Of a stretch of 64,000 nucleotides of DNA, positions 8,007 through 16,538 are shown piece by piece. A program made the position numbers and the translations under genes. A model generated the notes under the pieces. It did not search any database. It was given only the letters and a program-made list of their open reading frames with translations, and had not been told where the DNA came from. Each line of letters begins with the position of its first letter. The stretch's first letter is position 1. This stretch comes from Rhizomicrobium sp. (GTDB taxonomy: Bacteria; Pseudomonadota; Alphaproteobacteria; Micropepsales; Micropepsaceae): NCBI GenBank assembly GCA_037200985.1, contig JBBCGJ010000001.1, positions 654,756 to 718,755 on the forward strand. The letters run 5' to 3'.

Positions 8007-10465
8007 ATCTTGCCGAATATCGCAACGCGTCCGACCGACTGGCCGACCATCTGCCGTGGGCGGCATTGGTGGCGCCGGGCGTTGTCCTCAACAAGGATGG
8101 CAGCTTCCAGCGCACGTTCCGCTTTCGCGGGCCGGACCTGGAAAGCGCAACGGAGTCCGAGCTCGTCGCCGCCTGTGCGCGCGTCAACAACGTCTTACGA
8201 CGCCTCGGCACCGGCTGGGCCTTGTTCTTCGAGGCCGATCGCTTTGCGGCGCCTGGCTATGCGCAGTCGGCTTTTCCCGATGCGGCGTCCTGGCTGGTAG
8301 ACGCGGAGCGCCGCGCACAGTTTGAGGACGGAACACTGGCGGGCGCCAGCGAAGTCCGCGCGGTGCATCGCGAGCACTATGAAAACGCCTACTACCTCAC
8401 ACTCTTATATATGGCGCCGCCGGACCAAGTGGCGCGCGCCGAACGGGCTCTGGTCGAGACCGGCGAAGATCGGCAATCGCGAGATTGGCGCCATGAGCTT
8501 GGCGCTTACGTGGCGGAAGCCAATCGCACGCTCGATCTTTTGGGCCAGGTCATGGCGGAAATCGCTCCGCTCGACGATGGCGAGACACTGACCTTTCTGC
8601 ACCGCACCGTCTCGACCAAGCGGCATGCCGTCACGGCGCCCGACGAGCCGGCCTATCTGGACGCGATCCTGACCGATCAGCCGCTGCACGGCGGCCTTGA
8701 GCCGATGCTGGGCGAAGCGCATCTGCGCACAATCACCATTCTCGGCTTTCCGAACACGACGCGGCCGGGATTGCTCGATGCGTTGAACCACCTCGATTTT
8801 CCCTATCGCTGGACGACTCGCTTCATCGCCATGGACAAGACGGAAGCCACCAAGGCGCTCACCAAACTGCGCCGTCAATGGTTCAACAAACGCAAGTCCG
8901 TCACCCAGCTCCTGCGCGAGGTGATGCACAACGAGCCGGTCCAGCTTCTCGATTCGGACGCTGACAACAAGGTCGTGGATTCGGACGAGGCCCTGCAGGC
9001 ACTCGGCGGCGATCACGTCGCCTTCGGCTATCTGACCACGACGGTCTGCGTGACGGACGAGAACCGCATGCGCGTCGAGGAGAAGGTCCGCGCTGTCGAA
9101 CGCGTCATCAATGGCTTGGGCTTTACGACGATCCGCGAGAGCTTGAACGCTGTGGAAGCATGGCTCGGCAGTCTGCCGGGACATGTCTACGCCAATGTCC
9201 GCCAACCGCTCGTGCACACGCTGAACCTAACGCATCTGATGCCGCTCTCGTCGGTCTGGGCCGGGCCGAAGCGCAATGAGCATCTGGGCGGTCCGCCATT
9301 GTTCTATGCGGAGACCAGCGGCTCAACGCCGTTCCGTTTCTCGACCCATGTTGGCGACGTCGGCCATACGCTGATTGTCGGACCCACCGGCGCCGGTAAA
9401 TCCGTTCTTCTCGCGCTCATGGCGATGCAATTCCGGCGGTATGCCCGTGCGCAGGTCTATATCTTCGACAAGGGCAATTCGGCGCGTGCTGCGGTGCTGG
9501 CGATGGGCGGCGCGCATCATGAACTGGGATCAGACGGAGCACTGACATTTCAGCCCTTGATCGGCATCGACGATCCTGCCGAACGGAGTTGGGCAGCGGA
9601 ATGGGTCGGGACGCTACTCGACCACGAGAAGATCGCGCTGACGCCGGAGGTAAAGGAATCTCTCTGGTCCGCCTTAACCAGCCTGGCGTCCGCCCCCACA
9701 GCCGAGCGCACGCTGACCGGGCTTTCGGTGCTGCTGCAATCGAACGCCCTCAAATCGGCCCTTCTGACCTACACCCTGGAGGGACCGTTCGGCCGCTTGC
9801 TCGACGCGGCGGAAGACAATCTCGCGCTGGCAGACTTACAGTGCTTCGAGACCGAGAATTTGCTGCACCAGTCCAGCGTTGTCCTGCCGGTGCTGACCTA
9901 TTTGTTCCATCGGCTCGAAGCGCGGTTCACGGGACGACCCACGCTTCTTATTCTGGACGAGGCCTGGGTCTATCTCGACAACCCGCTCTTTGCCGCGCGT
10001 ATCCGCGAATGGCTGAAAGTGCTGCGCAAGAAGAACGTGTCCGTCGTGTTTGCGACGCAATCCCTCGCGGACATCGCCAACTCCTCCATCGCGCCTGCGA
10101 TCATCGAGAGCTGCCCGCAGCGCATATTTCTGCCCAATGAGCGCGCGGTCGAGCCGCAGAGCCGCACGGCCTATGAGCAGTTCGGACTCAACGACAGGCA
10201 GATCGAGCTGGTCAGTCGCGCTGTGCCGAAGCGGCAATATTACCTGCAATCGCGGCGCGGCAATCGTCTCTTCGAGCTCGGGCTTGGCCCCATCGCGCTG
10301 GCGTTCTGCGCGGCGTCGTCGCCGGCAGAACAGGCAATCATCGAGCGCGTCCGGGGTGTGAGCGCTCCGGATGCCTTCGCCGCAAGTTTCCTGGACGCCC
10401 GCGGACTGGACTGGGCGTCCAGCCTTCTCGATCAGCAACCCAACCAACTGGAGGCCGCCGAATGA
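8000..10465 (+). CDS. trbE: TrbE/VirB4-family ATPase
   Basis: Large 821-residue channel ATPase. Walker A GPTGAGKSVLL is near residues 461-471 and Walker B LLILDEAWVYLD near 648-659, with the TrbE/CagE N-terminal domain before them. The open frame extends upstream to 7694, but ATG 8000 (MLNLAEYRN) is the homologous start and overlaps trbD. It energises pilus biogenesis together with TrbB. The stop overlaps trbJ in ATGA. Confidence 0.96.
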   Translation: MLNLAEYRNASDRLADHLPWAALVAPGVVLNKDGSFQRTFRFRGPDLESATESELVAACARVNNVLRRLGTGWALFFEADRFAAPGYAQSAFPDAASWLVDAERRAQFEDGTLAGASEVRAVHREHYENAYYLTLLYMAPPDQVARAERALVETGEDRQSRDWRHELGAYVAEANRTLDLLGQVMAEIAPLDDGETLTFLHRTVSTKRHAVTAPDEPAYLDAILTDQPLHGGLEPMLGEAHLRTITILGFPNTTRPGLLDALNHLDFPYRWTTRFIAMDKTEATKALTKLRRQWFNKRKSVTQLLREVMHNEPVQLLDSDADNKVVDSDEALQALGGDHVAFGYLTTTVCVTDENRMRVEEKVRAVERVINGLGFTTIRESLNAVEAWLGSLPGHVYANVRQPLVHTLNLTHLMPLSSVWAGPKRNEHLGGPPLFYAETSGSTPFRFSTHVGDVGHTLIVGPTGAGKSVLLALMAMQFRRYARAQVYIFDKGNSARAAVLAMGGAHHELGSDGALTFQPLIGIDDPAERSWAAEWVGTLLDHEKIALTPEVKESLWSALTSLASAPTAERTLTGLSVLLQSNALKSALLTYTLEGPFGRLLDAAEDNLALADLQCFETENLLHQSSVVLPVLTYLFHRLEARFTGRPTLLILDEAWVYLDNPLFAARIREWLKVLRKKNVSVVFATQSLADIANSSIAPAIIESCPQRIFLPNERAVEPQSRTAYEQFGLNDRQIELVSRAVPKRQYYLQSRRGNRLFELGLGPIALAFCAASSPAEQAIIERVRGVSAPDAFAASFLDARGLDWASSLLDQQPNQLEAAE

Positions 10466-11172
10466 AACTCTTTCGCACAATACTTCTCGCCACCGCGCTT
10501 TCCGTCGCGAGCCTTGCGCCGGCTCAGGCCCAATGGGCCGTCTTCGACTCCGCGAACTACGCCCAAAACCTTCTTGAAGCGGCGCGCGCGCTGCAACAGA
10601 TCAACAATCAGATCCAATCGCTTCAGAACGAGGCGACGATGCTGCAGAACATGGGGAAGAACCTCACCTCGCTCAACACCTCGCAGCTCGGCACGATGGT
10701 CACGGCGCTGACCCAGATCAGCACTCTGATGAATCAAGGTCAGGGCATCGCCTTCAACGTTAGCGCCACAACCGCGGCCTTCGCGCAGACCTATCCGCAG
10801 TCCTATCCCAGCGGCACGTCGACGGCCACGTTGGCGGCAGATGCCTTAAAGCGCTGGCAGGACTCGATGGCGGCATTCCAGCAGACGCTGACCATCCAGG
10901 CGCAGGTCGCCCAGAATGTTCAGGCCGATACGGCGACCCTCACCAGCCTGACGAACGCCTCTCAAGCCGCCGTCGGCAATCTGCAAGTCAGTCAGGCGAC
11001 CAACCAGCTTCTTGCTCTGTCGATCAAGCAGCAGCTCCAGATTCAAAACCTGATGGCGGCGCAGTACCGCGCGGCATCGTTGGATCAGGCGCGCAATGCC
11101 GAATCCGATGTGCAAGCCCAGTCCCAGTTTTCCACCTTCCTGGGCAACGGCTCCGCCTACACCCCGCAATAG
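10462..11172 (+). CDS. trbJ: TrbJ-family (VirB5-like) transfer protein
   Basis: A 236-residue secreted protein with a clear signal peptide cleaved near AQAQ (residues 22-25), followed by long amphipathic helices rich in Gln and Leu. TrbJ/VirB5 proteins are minor pilus components. It overlaps the trbE stop by four bases. The next gene follows after 25 bases with no room for TrbK, the small entry-exclusion lipoprotein often found here. Confidence 0.92.
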   Translation: MKLFRTILLATALSVASLAPAQAQWAVFDSANYAQNLLEAARALQQINNQIQSLQNEATMLQNMGKNLTSLNTSQLGTMVTALTQISTLMNQGQGIAFNVSATTAAFAQTYPQSYPSGTSTATLAADALKRWQDSMAAFQQTLTIQAQVAQNVQADTATLTSLTNASQAAVGNLQVSQATNQLLALSIKQQLQIQNLMAAQYRAASLDQARNAESDVQAQSQFSTFLGNGSAYTPQ

Positions 11173-11197
11173 CGAAAAACCGACAAGGCTCACGGGC

Positions 11198-12547
11198 GTG
11201 AACAATCTCAACGTCATCGACAACTTCATGCAGACGTTCATCCGCTACATCGACAGCGGATTTGGGCTTCTGCAAGGTGATGTGGCGGCGCTCACGACCG
11301 TCCTGATCGGCATCGATATCACGCTCGCGGCTTTATTCTGGGCGATGGACGGCGAGGCGAACGTCCTCGCCCGTCTCATCAAAAAGGTTCTCTATGTCGG
11401 AAGCTTTGCCTTCATCATCAACAACTTCTCGACGCTCTCGACGATCATTTTCAATTCATTCTCAACCCTGGGACTGGACGCGACCAATAGCGGCCTGACG
11501 GCGGCCGATCTGTTGCGGCCCGGCAAACTCGCGGGAACGGGGTATCAGGCGGCCTATCCGCTTCTTCAGCAAGCTGGCACGCTCATCGGCTTCACCACTT
11601 TCTTCAGCAACTTCGTGACCATCGTGGTCCTGCTATTCGCTTGGGTTGTTGTTATCCTTTCCTTCTTCATCCTCGCCATTCAGCTTTTCATCACGATTCT
11701 GGAATTCAAGCTGACGACGCTGGCCGGATTTGTCCTGGTGCCCTTCGCGCTGTGGAACAAAACGGCGTTTCTCGCCGAGCGCGTCCTCGGCAATGTGGTG
11801 TCGTCGGGCATCAAGGTCATGGTGCTGGCCGTCATCGTCGGTATAGGCACGACGTTCTTCAGCCAGTTCATTTCGGCGCTCCAGGGCCACCCGCCAAGCC
11901 TGTCCGATGCCATGTCGCTGGCGCTCGCGTCGTTGTCGTTATTTGGACTTGGGATCTTCGCTCCCGGCATCGCAACCGGCCTTGTTTCCGGTGCGCCGCA
12001 GCTCGGCGCGGGTGCGGTTCTTGGGACAGCCGGAGCGCTCGTTGGCGGCGCGGCGCTTGCGGGCGCCGGCGCGGCCGGGGCCGGACGCTTGGTCGGAGGC
12101 GCCGGCATGAGTGCGGTTCGCGCCGGGACGGCGCTGACATCCGGAGCCTCGACGGCCAACCAGCTGGCCCAGGCGACGTCCGGCGAAAGCGGCGCTGCCG
12201 GTGTTGGTGCCGGATTGGCGGGCGTGGCGCGCGCCGGGGCCGGTGCTGTCAAAAATGCCGCTCAAGGTATTGGCGAGCGGATGGCATCGGGGTTGAGCGA
12301 CAGTGCCCAGGCCGGGCGCGATGCCGCCTTCCGGGCCACCGGCGGCACGCGATCGGGCCAAGCCGCCAACGAGAACAAGGCGGGCGGAGCCCAGTCCGCG
12401 ACATCGGGCGGAGCGCCCGACTGGGCGCGCCGGCTGCGCAGCGAACAGCGCATGCGCGCCCATGCCCATGCCACGACCCAGGCCATCAAAGAGGGCGACC
12501 GGCCGGGCGCCGCCGCCACGCCAGACCTCGACCAGCGGGAGAGCTAG
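11198..12547 (+). CDS. trbL: TrbL/VirB6-family membrane protein
   Basis: Polytopic inner-membrane channel protein of 449 residues from the GTG at 11198 (VNNLNVIDNFMQTF). At least five hydrophobic segments lie between residues 25 and 270; the C-terminal 170 residues are a low-complexity Ala/Gly-rich tail ending in a charged stretch, as usual for TrbL. The open frame continues upstream inside trbJ, but that part lacks similarity. Its stop directly abuts the ATG of trbF. Confidence 0.92.
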   Translation: MNNLNVIDNFMQTFIRYIDSGFGLLQGDVAALTTVLIGIDITLAALFWAMDGEANVLARLIKKVLYVGSFAFIINNFSTLSTIIFNSFSTLGLDATNSGLTAADLLRPGKLAGTGYQAAYPLLQQAGTLIGFTTFFSNFVTIVVLLFAWVVVILSFFILAIQLFITILEFKLTTLAGFVLVPFALWNKTAFLAERVLGNVVSSGIKVMVLAVIVGIGTTFFSQFISALQGHPPSLSDAMSLALASLSLFGLGIFAPGIATGLVSGAPQLGAGAVLGTAGALVGGAALAGAGAAGAGRLVGGAGMSAVRAGTALTSGASTANQLAQATSGESGAAGVGAGLAGVARAGAGAVKNAAQGIGERMASGLSDSAQAGRDAAFRATGGTRSGQAANENKAGGAQSATSGGAPDWARRLRSEQRMRAHAHATTQAIKEGDRPGAAATPDLDQRES

Positions 12548-13231
12548 ATGTTCAGACGGACCTTGCAACGCTACGGCCAGACTTCGGAAGCCATCACACC
12601 CTATCAGCGCGCCGGCCAAGTGTGGGACGACCGCATCGGCTCGGCGCGGGTTCAAGCCCGAAACTGGCGGCTCATATCCTTCGGGTCGCTGAGTCTCGCA
12701 TTCCTGCTGACGGGAGAAATCGTCTGGCAGTCGACGCAGAGCCGCGTCGTGCCATACGTCGTGCAAGTCGACAAGTTCGGCGCGGTACAGGCCATCGGCC
12801 CCGCGGTCCAGAACTATACGCCGACCGATGCGGAGATCGCCTGGTATCTGGCGCGCTTTGTGACTGACATTCGGTCGCTCTCGCTCGATCCGGTCATCGT
12901 TCGCCACAATTGGTTGGAAGCCTACGACTACGCGACCGATCACGGCGCCGTATTTCTCAATCAATACGCGCAGACCAACGATCCCTTCAAAGCCGTCGGC
13001 CAGCGCACGGTATCCGTGCAGGTCACCAGCGTGGTCCGCGTCTCCGACAATTCGTTTCAGGTCAAATGGACCGAGCAGACCTTTGAGCACGACACGCTCG
13101 CGAAGACGGAGCGCTGGACCGCGATTCTCGCCGTCGTGACCAAGGAGCCAGCCACGGCCGAGACGCTCAGGAAGAACCCGCTCGGGCTCTACATCAACGG
13201 CGTGAACTGGTCGCGCGAACTCGACAGCTAA
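12548..13231 (+). CDS. trbF: TrbF/VirB8-family protein
   Basis: A 227-residue bitopic protein: a short cytoplasmic N-terminus, one transmembrane helix near residues 40-60 and a periplasmic NTF2-like VirB8 domain. VirB8/TrbF nucleates assembly of the channel between membranes. The ATG follows immediately after the trbL stop. Confidence 0.93.
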   Translation: MFRRTLQRYGQTSEAITPYQRAGQVWDDRIGSARVQARNWRLISFGSLSLAFLLTGEIVWQSTQSRVVPYVVQVDKFGAVQAIGPAVQNYTPTDAEIAWYLARFVTDIRSLSLDPVIVRHNWLEAYDYATDHGAVFLNQYAQTNDPFKAVGQRTVSVQVTSVVRVSDNSFQVKWTEQTFEHDTLAKTERWTAILAVVTKEPATAETLRKNPLGLYINGVNWSRELDS

Positions 13232-13245
13232 CCAAGGAGAATTCC

Positions 13246-14256
13246 ATGAACTATCTCGCCCGAATCGTCGTGTTGCTGCCGCTCTGTGCGATCGCGCTGT
13301 CCGGCTGCGCCAGCGCCACCTGGCTGCCCTCGTTTCTGCAGAAAGATCCGCCGTTTCAACAGGCCGCAATCGCGCCCGATGCCCCGCCGATCGTCCATAC
13401 GGTGCAGATCGTGCAGCCGCTTCCGCTGCCCGGTCAACTTCAGCCGCCGCCGCGCCGCGCCACCCATGTCGCCCGCCCGCCAAAATCCCGCGTCGAGTCC
13501 GCAAACCAAGCTGCGCTGCTGGAGCCGACCAGCGAGGGCTACATCAATGCGATACAAATCTATCCCTATTCCGAGGGCGCACTCTATCGGCTCTATGCCA
13601 CGCCGCAGGAAGTCAGCGACATCGCCCTGCAACCCGGCGAAAACCTGACCGCGATTTCGGCCGGCGACACGACACGCTGGGTTGTCGGCGATACGACGAG
13701 CGGATCGGGCTCGAACAAGCAGGTCCACATCCTGGCAAAGCCTTTTGCAGCCAACCTCAGAACCAACCTCGTCATCACGACGGATCGCAGGAGTTATCAC
13801 CTACAGCTCGAAAGCACGGACCGGACCTACATGGCGGCGATTTCCTGGACTTATCCGCAAGATGGCCTGGTCACGGAGAGCCGCGGCGGGGGCGCGGTCG
13901 CGCCAGCGCGGCCGGCTGACAACATCCCGGCGCTCGACAGTCTGCATTTCGACTATGTGATCAGCGGCGACAATCCGCCGTGGAAACCGACGCGCGCCTT
14001 CGACGACGGCACGCACGTCTATATCGAATTCCCGACATCGCTCAATCAGGGCGATGCGCCGCCGCTGTTTGTTGCCGGACCCGGTGGCAGCAGCAACCTC
14101 GTGAACTATCGTGTTCGCGGCAACTATTACATCGTCGATCAACTCTTCCAGACCGCCGAATTGCGTCTCGGACAGGACCATCAGCAGATCGTCCGTATCA
14201 AACGAACGGGCGAGCTGCGCACGGCCGATGCCAACCGCAACCAGCAGGCCCGGTGA
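13246..14256 (+). CDS. trbG: TrbG/VirB9-family outer-membrane complex lipoprotein
   Basis: A 336-residue exported protein. The N-terminus ends in a lipobox LSGC, so it should be lipidated. A proline-rich linker precedes the VirB9/TrbG beta-sandwich domain (around PYSEGALYRLYATP onward). It forms the outer-membrane core ring with TrbI. AAGGAG lies seven bases before the ATG. Confidence 0.93.
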   Translation: MNYLARIVVLLPLCAIALSGCASATWLPSFLQKDPPFQQAAIAPDAPPIVHTVQIVQPLPLPGQLQPPPRRATHVARPPKSRVESANQAALLEPTSEGYINAIQIYPYSEGALYRLYATPQEVSDIALQPGENLTAISAGDTTRWVVGDTTSGSGSNKQVHILAKPFAANLRTNLVITTDRRSYHLQLESTDRTYMAAISWTYPQDGLVTESRGGGAVAPARPADNIPALDSLHFDYVISGDNPPWKPTRAFDDGTHVYIEFPTSLNQGDAPPLFVAGPGGSSNLVNYRVRGNYYIVDQLFQTAELRLGQDHQQIVRIKRTGELRTADANRNQQAR

Positions 14257-14261
14257 GCACC

Positions 14262-15476
14262 ATGAGCGACGCTGCTATCAATCCGGGTGGTCCGCCGAAA
14301 CTCGATCCGGAGTCGCTTGTCCTTCGTGGACGACCGAGGCCGGTCGCCCGCATCAAGCGCCATGTTGTGATCGGAGTCGTCGGCGTCGCGGCCGTCGGCA
14401 TTTTTGTCGCGACGTGGCTTGCGCTCAAGGCGTCGCCGCTCGCGAGACCGGCCTCGAACGAAGAACTCTACAACATCGACCGGAAGCCCACGGCGGACGG
14501 TCTCGCGGCATTGCCGTCCGGTTACGACAAGATCAAGCCGGCTCTCGGCCCGCCGCTACCGGGAGACTTAGGACCCGCGGAATTGCGCGCGCGCAACAAT
14601 CTCGGCGTGCCAGTTGTCGGAGCAGCGGGTGAGAACGATGCCGCCCGCGCGGAGGAACTGCACCTGGCCCAACTCGCCCGTCAGGCGAACGAGGGCAATG
14701 TCTTCTTTCAGGCGGGGGCTGGTCACGCCGGAACAATCGATCCGACGACCACAGCGTCGGGCGGTTCCACGCCGACCGCTGACACCACAGTCGCCGGCGA
14801 TCACGTCGCGCTGGACCCGACGCGCGACCCCGGTGATGTGCAACGCAAGCTTGACTTCGTCAACGCGCATGATGATCGCAGCGTTTACAATCCGCATGCG
14901 ATCCAGGATCCGGTGTCGCCCTACGAAGTCATGGCGGGCACGTTGATATCGGCCAGCCTGATTACGGGATTGGACTCCGACCTCCCGGGCCTTGTCGTCG
15001 CCCAGGTCACACAGAATGTCTATGACACGGTCAGCGGACAAACGCTCATGATCCCGCAGGGGTCTCGGCTGATCGGCAGCTATGACAGCGTTATCGCCTT
15101 CGGCCAAAGCCGCGCGCTTGTCGTGTGGCAGCGGATCATCATGCCGGACGGCTCGTCTATCCAGATCGACAATCTGCCCGCGACCGACGCGCAAGGCTAT
15201 TCAGGTCTCGAGGATGATGTCGATTACCACACCTGGGCCCTCATCAAGGGCGTGGCGATCTCGACCTTGCTCGGCGTCGGCACCGAACTGTCGCTGAGCG
15301 GCCAAAGCGACCTTCTGCTTTCGATCCGCGAGTCGACGCAGGACAGCGTCAACCAGGCCGGCCAACAGATTACGCAAAAGAATCTGAACATCCAGCCCAC
15401 GATCAAGGTGCGGCCGGGCTGGCCTCTGCGCGTCGTCGTTCACAAGGACCTGGTGCTGCGGCCATACCGCAGCTGA
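14262..15476 (+). CDS. trbI: TrbI/VirB10-family protein
   Basis: A 404-residue VirB10-type protein with one transmembrane helix near residues 35-55, a Pro/Ala/Thr-rich periplasmic spacer and the conserved C-terminal beta-barrel domain (from about PYEVMAGTLI), which spans inner and outer membranes and senses ATPase energy. ATG 14262 is taken as the start; GTG 14253, overlapping the trbG stop, is an alternative adding three residues. Confidence 0.94.
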   Translation: MSDAAINPGGPPKLDPESLVLRGRPRPVARIKRHVVIGVVGVAAVGIFVATWLALKASPLARPASNEELYNIDRKPTADGLAALPSGYDKIKPALGPPLPGDLGPAELRARNNLGVPVVGAAGENDAARAEELHLAQLARQANEGNVFFQAGAGHAGTIDPTTTASGGSTPTADTTVAGDHVALDPTRDPGDVQRKLDFVNAHDDRSVYNPHAIQDPVSPYEVMAGTLISASLITGLDSDLPGLVVAQVTQNVYDTVSGQTLMIPQGSRLIGSYDSVIAFGQSRALVVWQRIIMPDGSSIQIDNLPATDAQGYSGLEDDVDYHTWALIKGVAISTLLGVGTELSLSGQSDLLLSIRESTQDSVNQAGQQITQKNLNIQPTIKVRPGWPLRVVVHKDLVLRPYRS

Positions 15477-15488
15477 TGGAATGTTACC

Positions 15489-15746
15489 ATGTCGAACCTG
15501 AAGCTCGCAAAGCTCCCCGACCGGAAGCCAGTCAAGATCACGATCACCGTGTCGGCGGAGTTGAGCGCGTCCCTCCAAGCCTATGCAGCGACCTATCGCG
15601 AAGCCTATGGCGATGAAGAGGAAGTCAGCGAGCTGATCCCCTACATGGTGGAGCAATTCCTGGCGGCCGATCGAGCGTTCGCAAAGTCGCAGAAGGCGAG
15701 TCCCGTCCCGCGGGCGAATGGCGCGCGCGAGGCGCGGGACAAGTAG
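15489..15746 (+). CDS. DUF2274 family protein
   Basis: An 85-residue acidic protein (LAKLPDRKPVKITI) matching DUF2274, a family found almost exclusively at the end of trb operons. The pattern of a strand followed by helices resembles small DNA-binding or accessory folds, but no activity is established. It starts 12 bases after trbI and is probably co-transcribed. Confidence 0.88.
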   Translation: MSNLKLAKLPDRKPVKITITVSAELSASLQAYAATYREAYGDEEEVSELIPYMVEQFLAADRAFAKSQKASPVPRANGAREARDK

Positions 15747-15781
15747 TTTAGTTCGCAGCAGCGGCAACAAAGGAGAAGATC

Positions 15782-16096
15782 ATGGCTATCATCGGCACAT
15801 TCACACCCACGAAAGACGGAGGCTGGAGCGGCGCTATCCGCACATTGACCATCGACGTCAAGGCGAAGTTCGTCCCGAACGACAATCGCGAGAATGACCG
15901 TGCGCCGGCATTCCGCATTTTCGCCGGCCGCTCAGAACTAGGAGCGGCGTGGGCGCAGAGGACCAAAGACGAAAATCCGCGCGACTATCTCAGCGTCCAG
16001 ATCGACGATCCGAGCCTTCCCGAACCGATATCGGCGGCGATGTTTCACGGCAGGGACGGCGAAGAGGCGCAATTGGTTTGGAATAGAAGGCAGTAA
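15782..16096 (+). CDS. DUF736 family protein
   Basis: A 104-residue protein beginning MAIIGTFTPTKDGGW, the hallmark start of DUF736, with the conserved FRIF and AAWAQRT stretches. DUF736 genes are common on rhizobial plasmids and integrative elements; the function is unknown. AAGGAG precedes the ATG by six bases, so it is independently translated. Confidence 0.9.
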   Translation: MAIIGTFTPTKDGGWSGAIRTLTIDVKAKFVPNDNRENDRAPAFRIFAGRSELGAAWAQRTKDENPRDYLSVQIDDPSLPEPISAAMFHGRDGEEAQLVWNRRQ

Positions 16097-16120
16097 AAAG
16101 CGCACCAGAAAGGATGTTGC

Positions 16121-16354
16121 ATGAGACCCGAAGTTAGCGCGCCCGCGGGCGCAGCCAGGAAGTTCGCCGGTTCTACCGTTCCCTTTTCGGAGCGGCCGAC
16201 ATGCACGATCGCCGAGGCCTGTAGCGCAGTCGGATTTGGAAAGACCAAGCTCTACGAACTCATCGATGGGGGAGAGGTAGATAGCATTAGAATTGGCCGG
16301 CGAAGGCTTGTTCGAGTGCCCTCGCTGCTCCAATTTCTTGGGCCCTCGAAGTAG
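16121..16354 (+). CDS. Small helix-turn-helix (excisionase/AlpA-like) protein
   Basis: A 77-residue protein with a MerR/excisionase-type helix-turn-helix: CTIAEACSAVGFGKTKLYELI then a wing with RIGRRRLV. Such proteins act as recombination directionality factors or small transcription regulators on mobile elements. It lies just upstream of the TTGCGCA array and could bind it, but this is inference. An alternative role is control of the preceding trb operon. Confidence 0.75.
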   Translation: MRPEVSAPAGAARKFAGSTVPFSERPTCTIAEACSAVGFGKTKLYELIDGGEVDSIRIGRRRLVRVPSLLQFLGPSK

Positions 16355-16419
16355 AGGTTTCGCGACAGGTCGGGTCTGGTCGGTTTTGATCCAAATCGGA
16401 TATGGATACGGCCGCGGCT

Positions 16420-16528
16420 TTGCGCATTCTTTGCGCAGGTTATAGTTGCGCTTACAAACTTTCGTTGCGCATATGCCTTGATAGTTGCGCATAAAAATGG
16501 TTTAGTTGCGCATAGATTCTACGCGCAA
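16420..16528 (+). repeat. TTGCGCA repeat array upstream of the Fic-Gabija operon
   Basis: Six forward copies of TTGCGC(A/T) start at 16420, 16431, 16446, 16465, 16485 and 16506, and an inverted near-copy ends at 16528. The last forward copies share a wider consensus TAGTTGCGCATA and lie 19-21 bases apart, roughly two helical turns. The array ends 11 bases before the GTG of the Fic gene and overlaps its promoter region. It is probably an operator array; iterons are an alternative, though no replication gene is present. Confidence 0.8.
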
Positions 16529-16538
16529 CGAGGGCTGA

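Noticed and set aside
11641..12867. Open frame overlapping trbL in another frame
   Set aside because: Arg-rich, membrane-free translation in an out-of-phase frame of the trbL low-complexity tail.
16420..16528. CRISPR-like spaced repeats
   Set aside because: Repeat units are only 7-12 bases, spacers are not of uniform length, and no cas genes are present.
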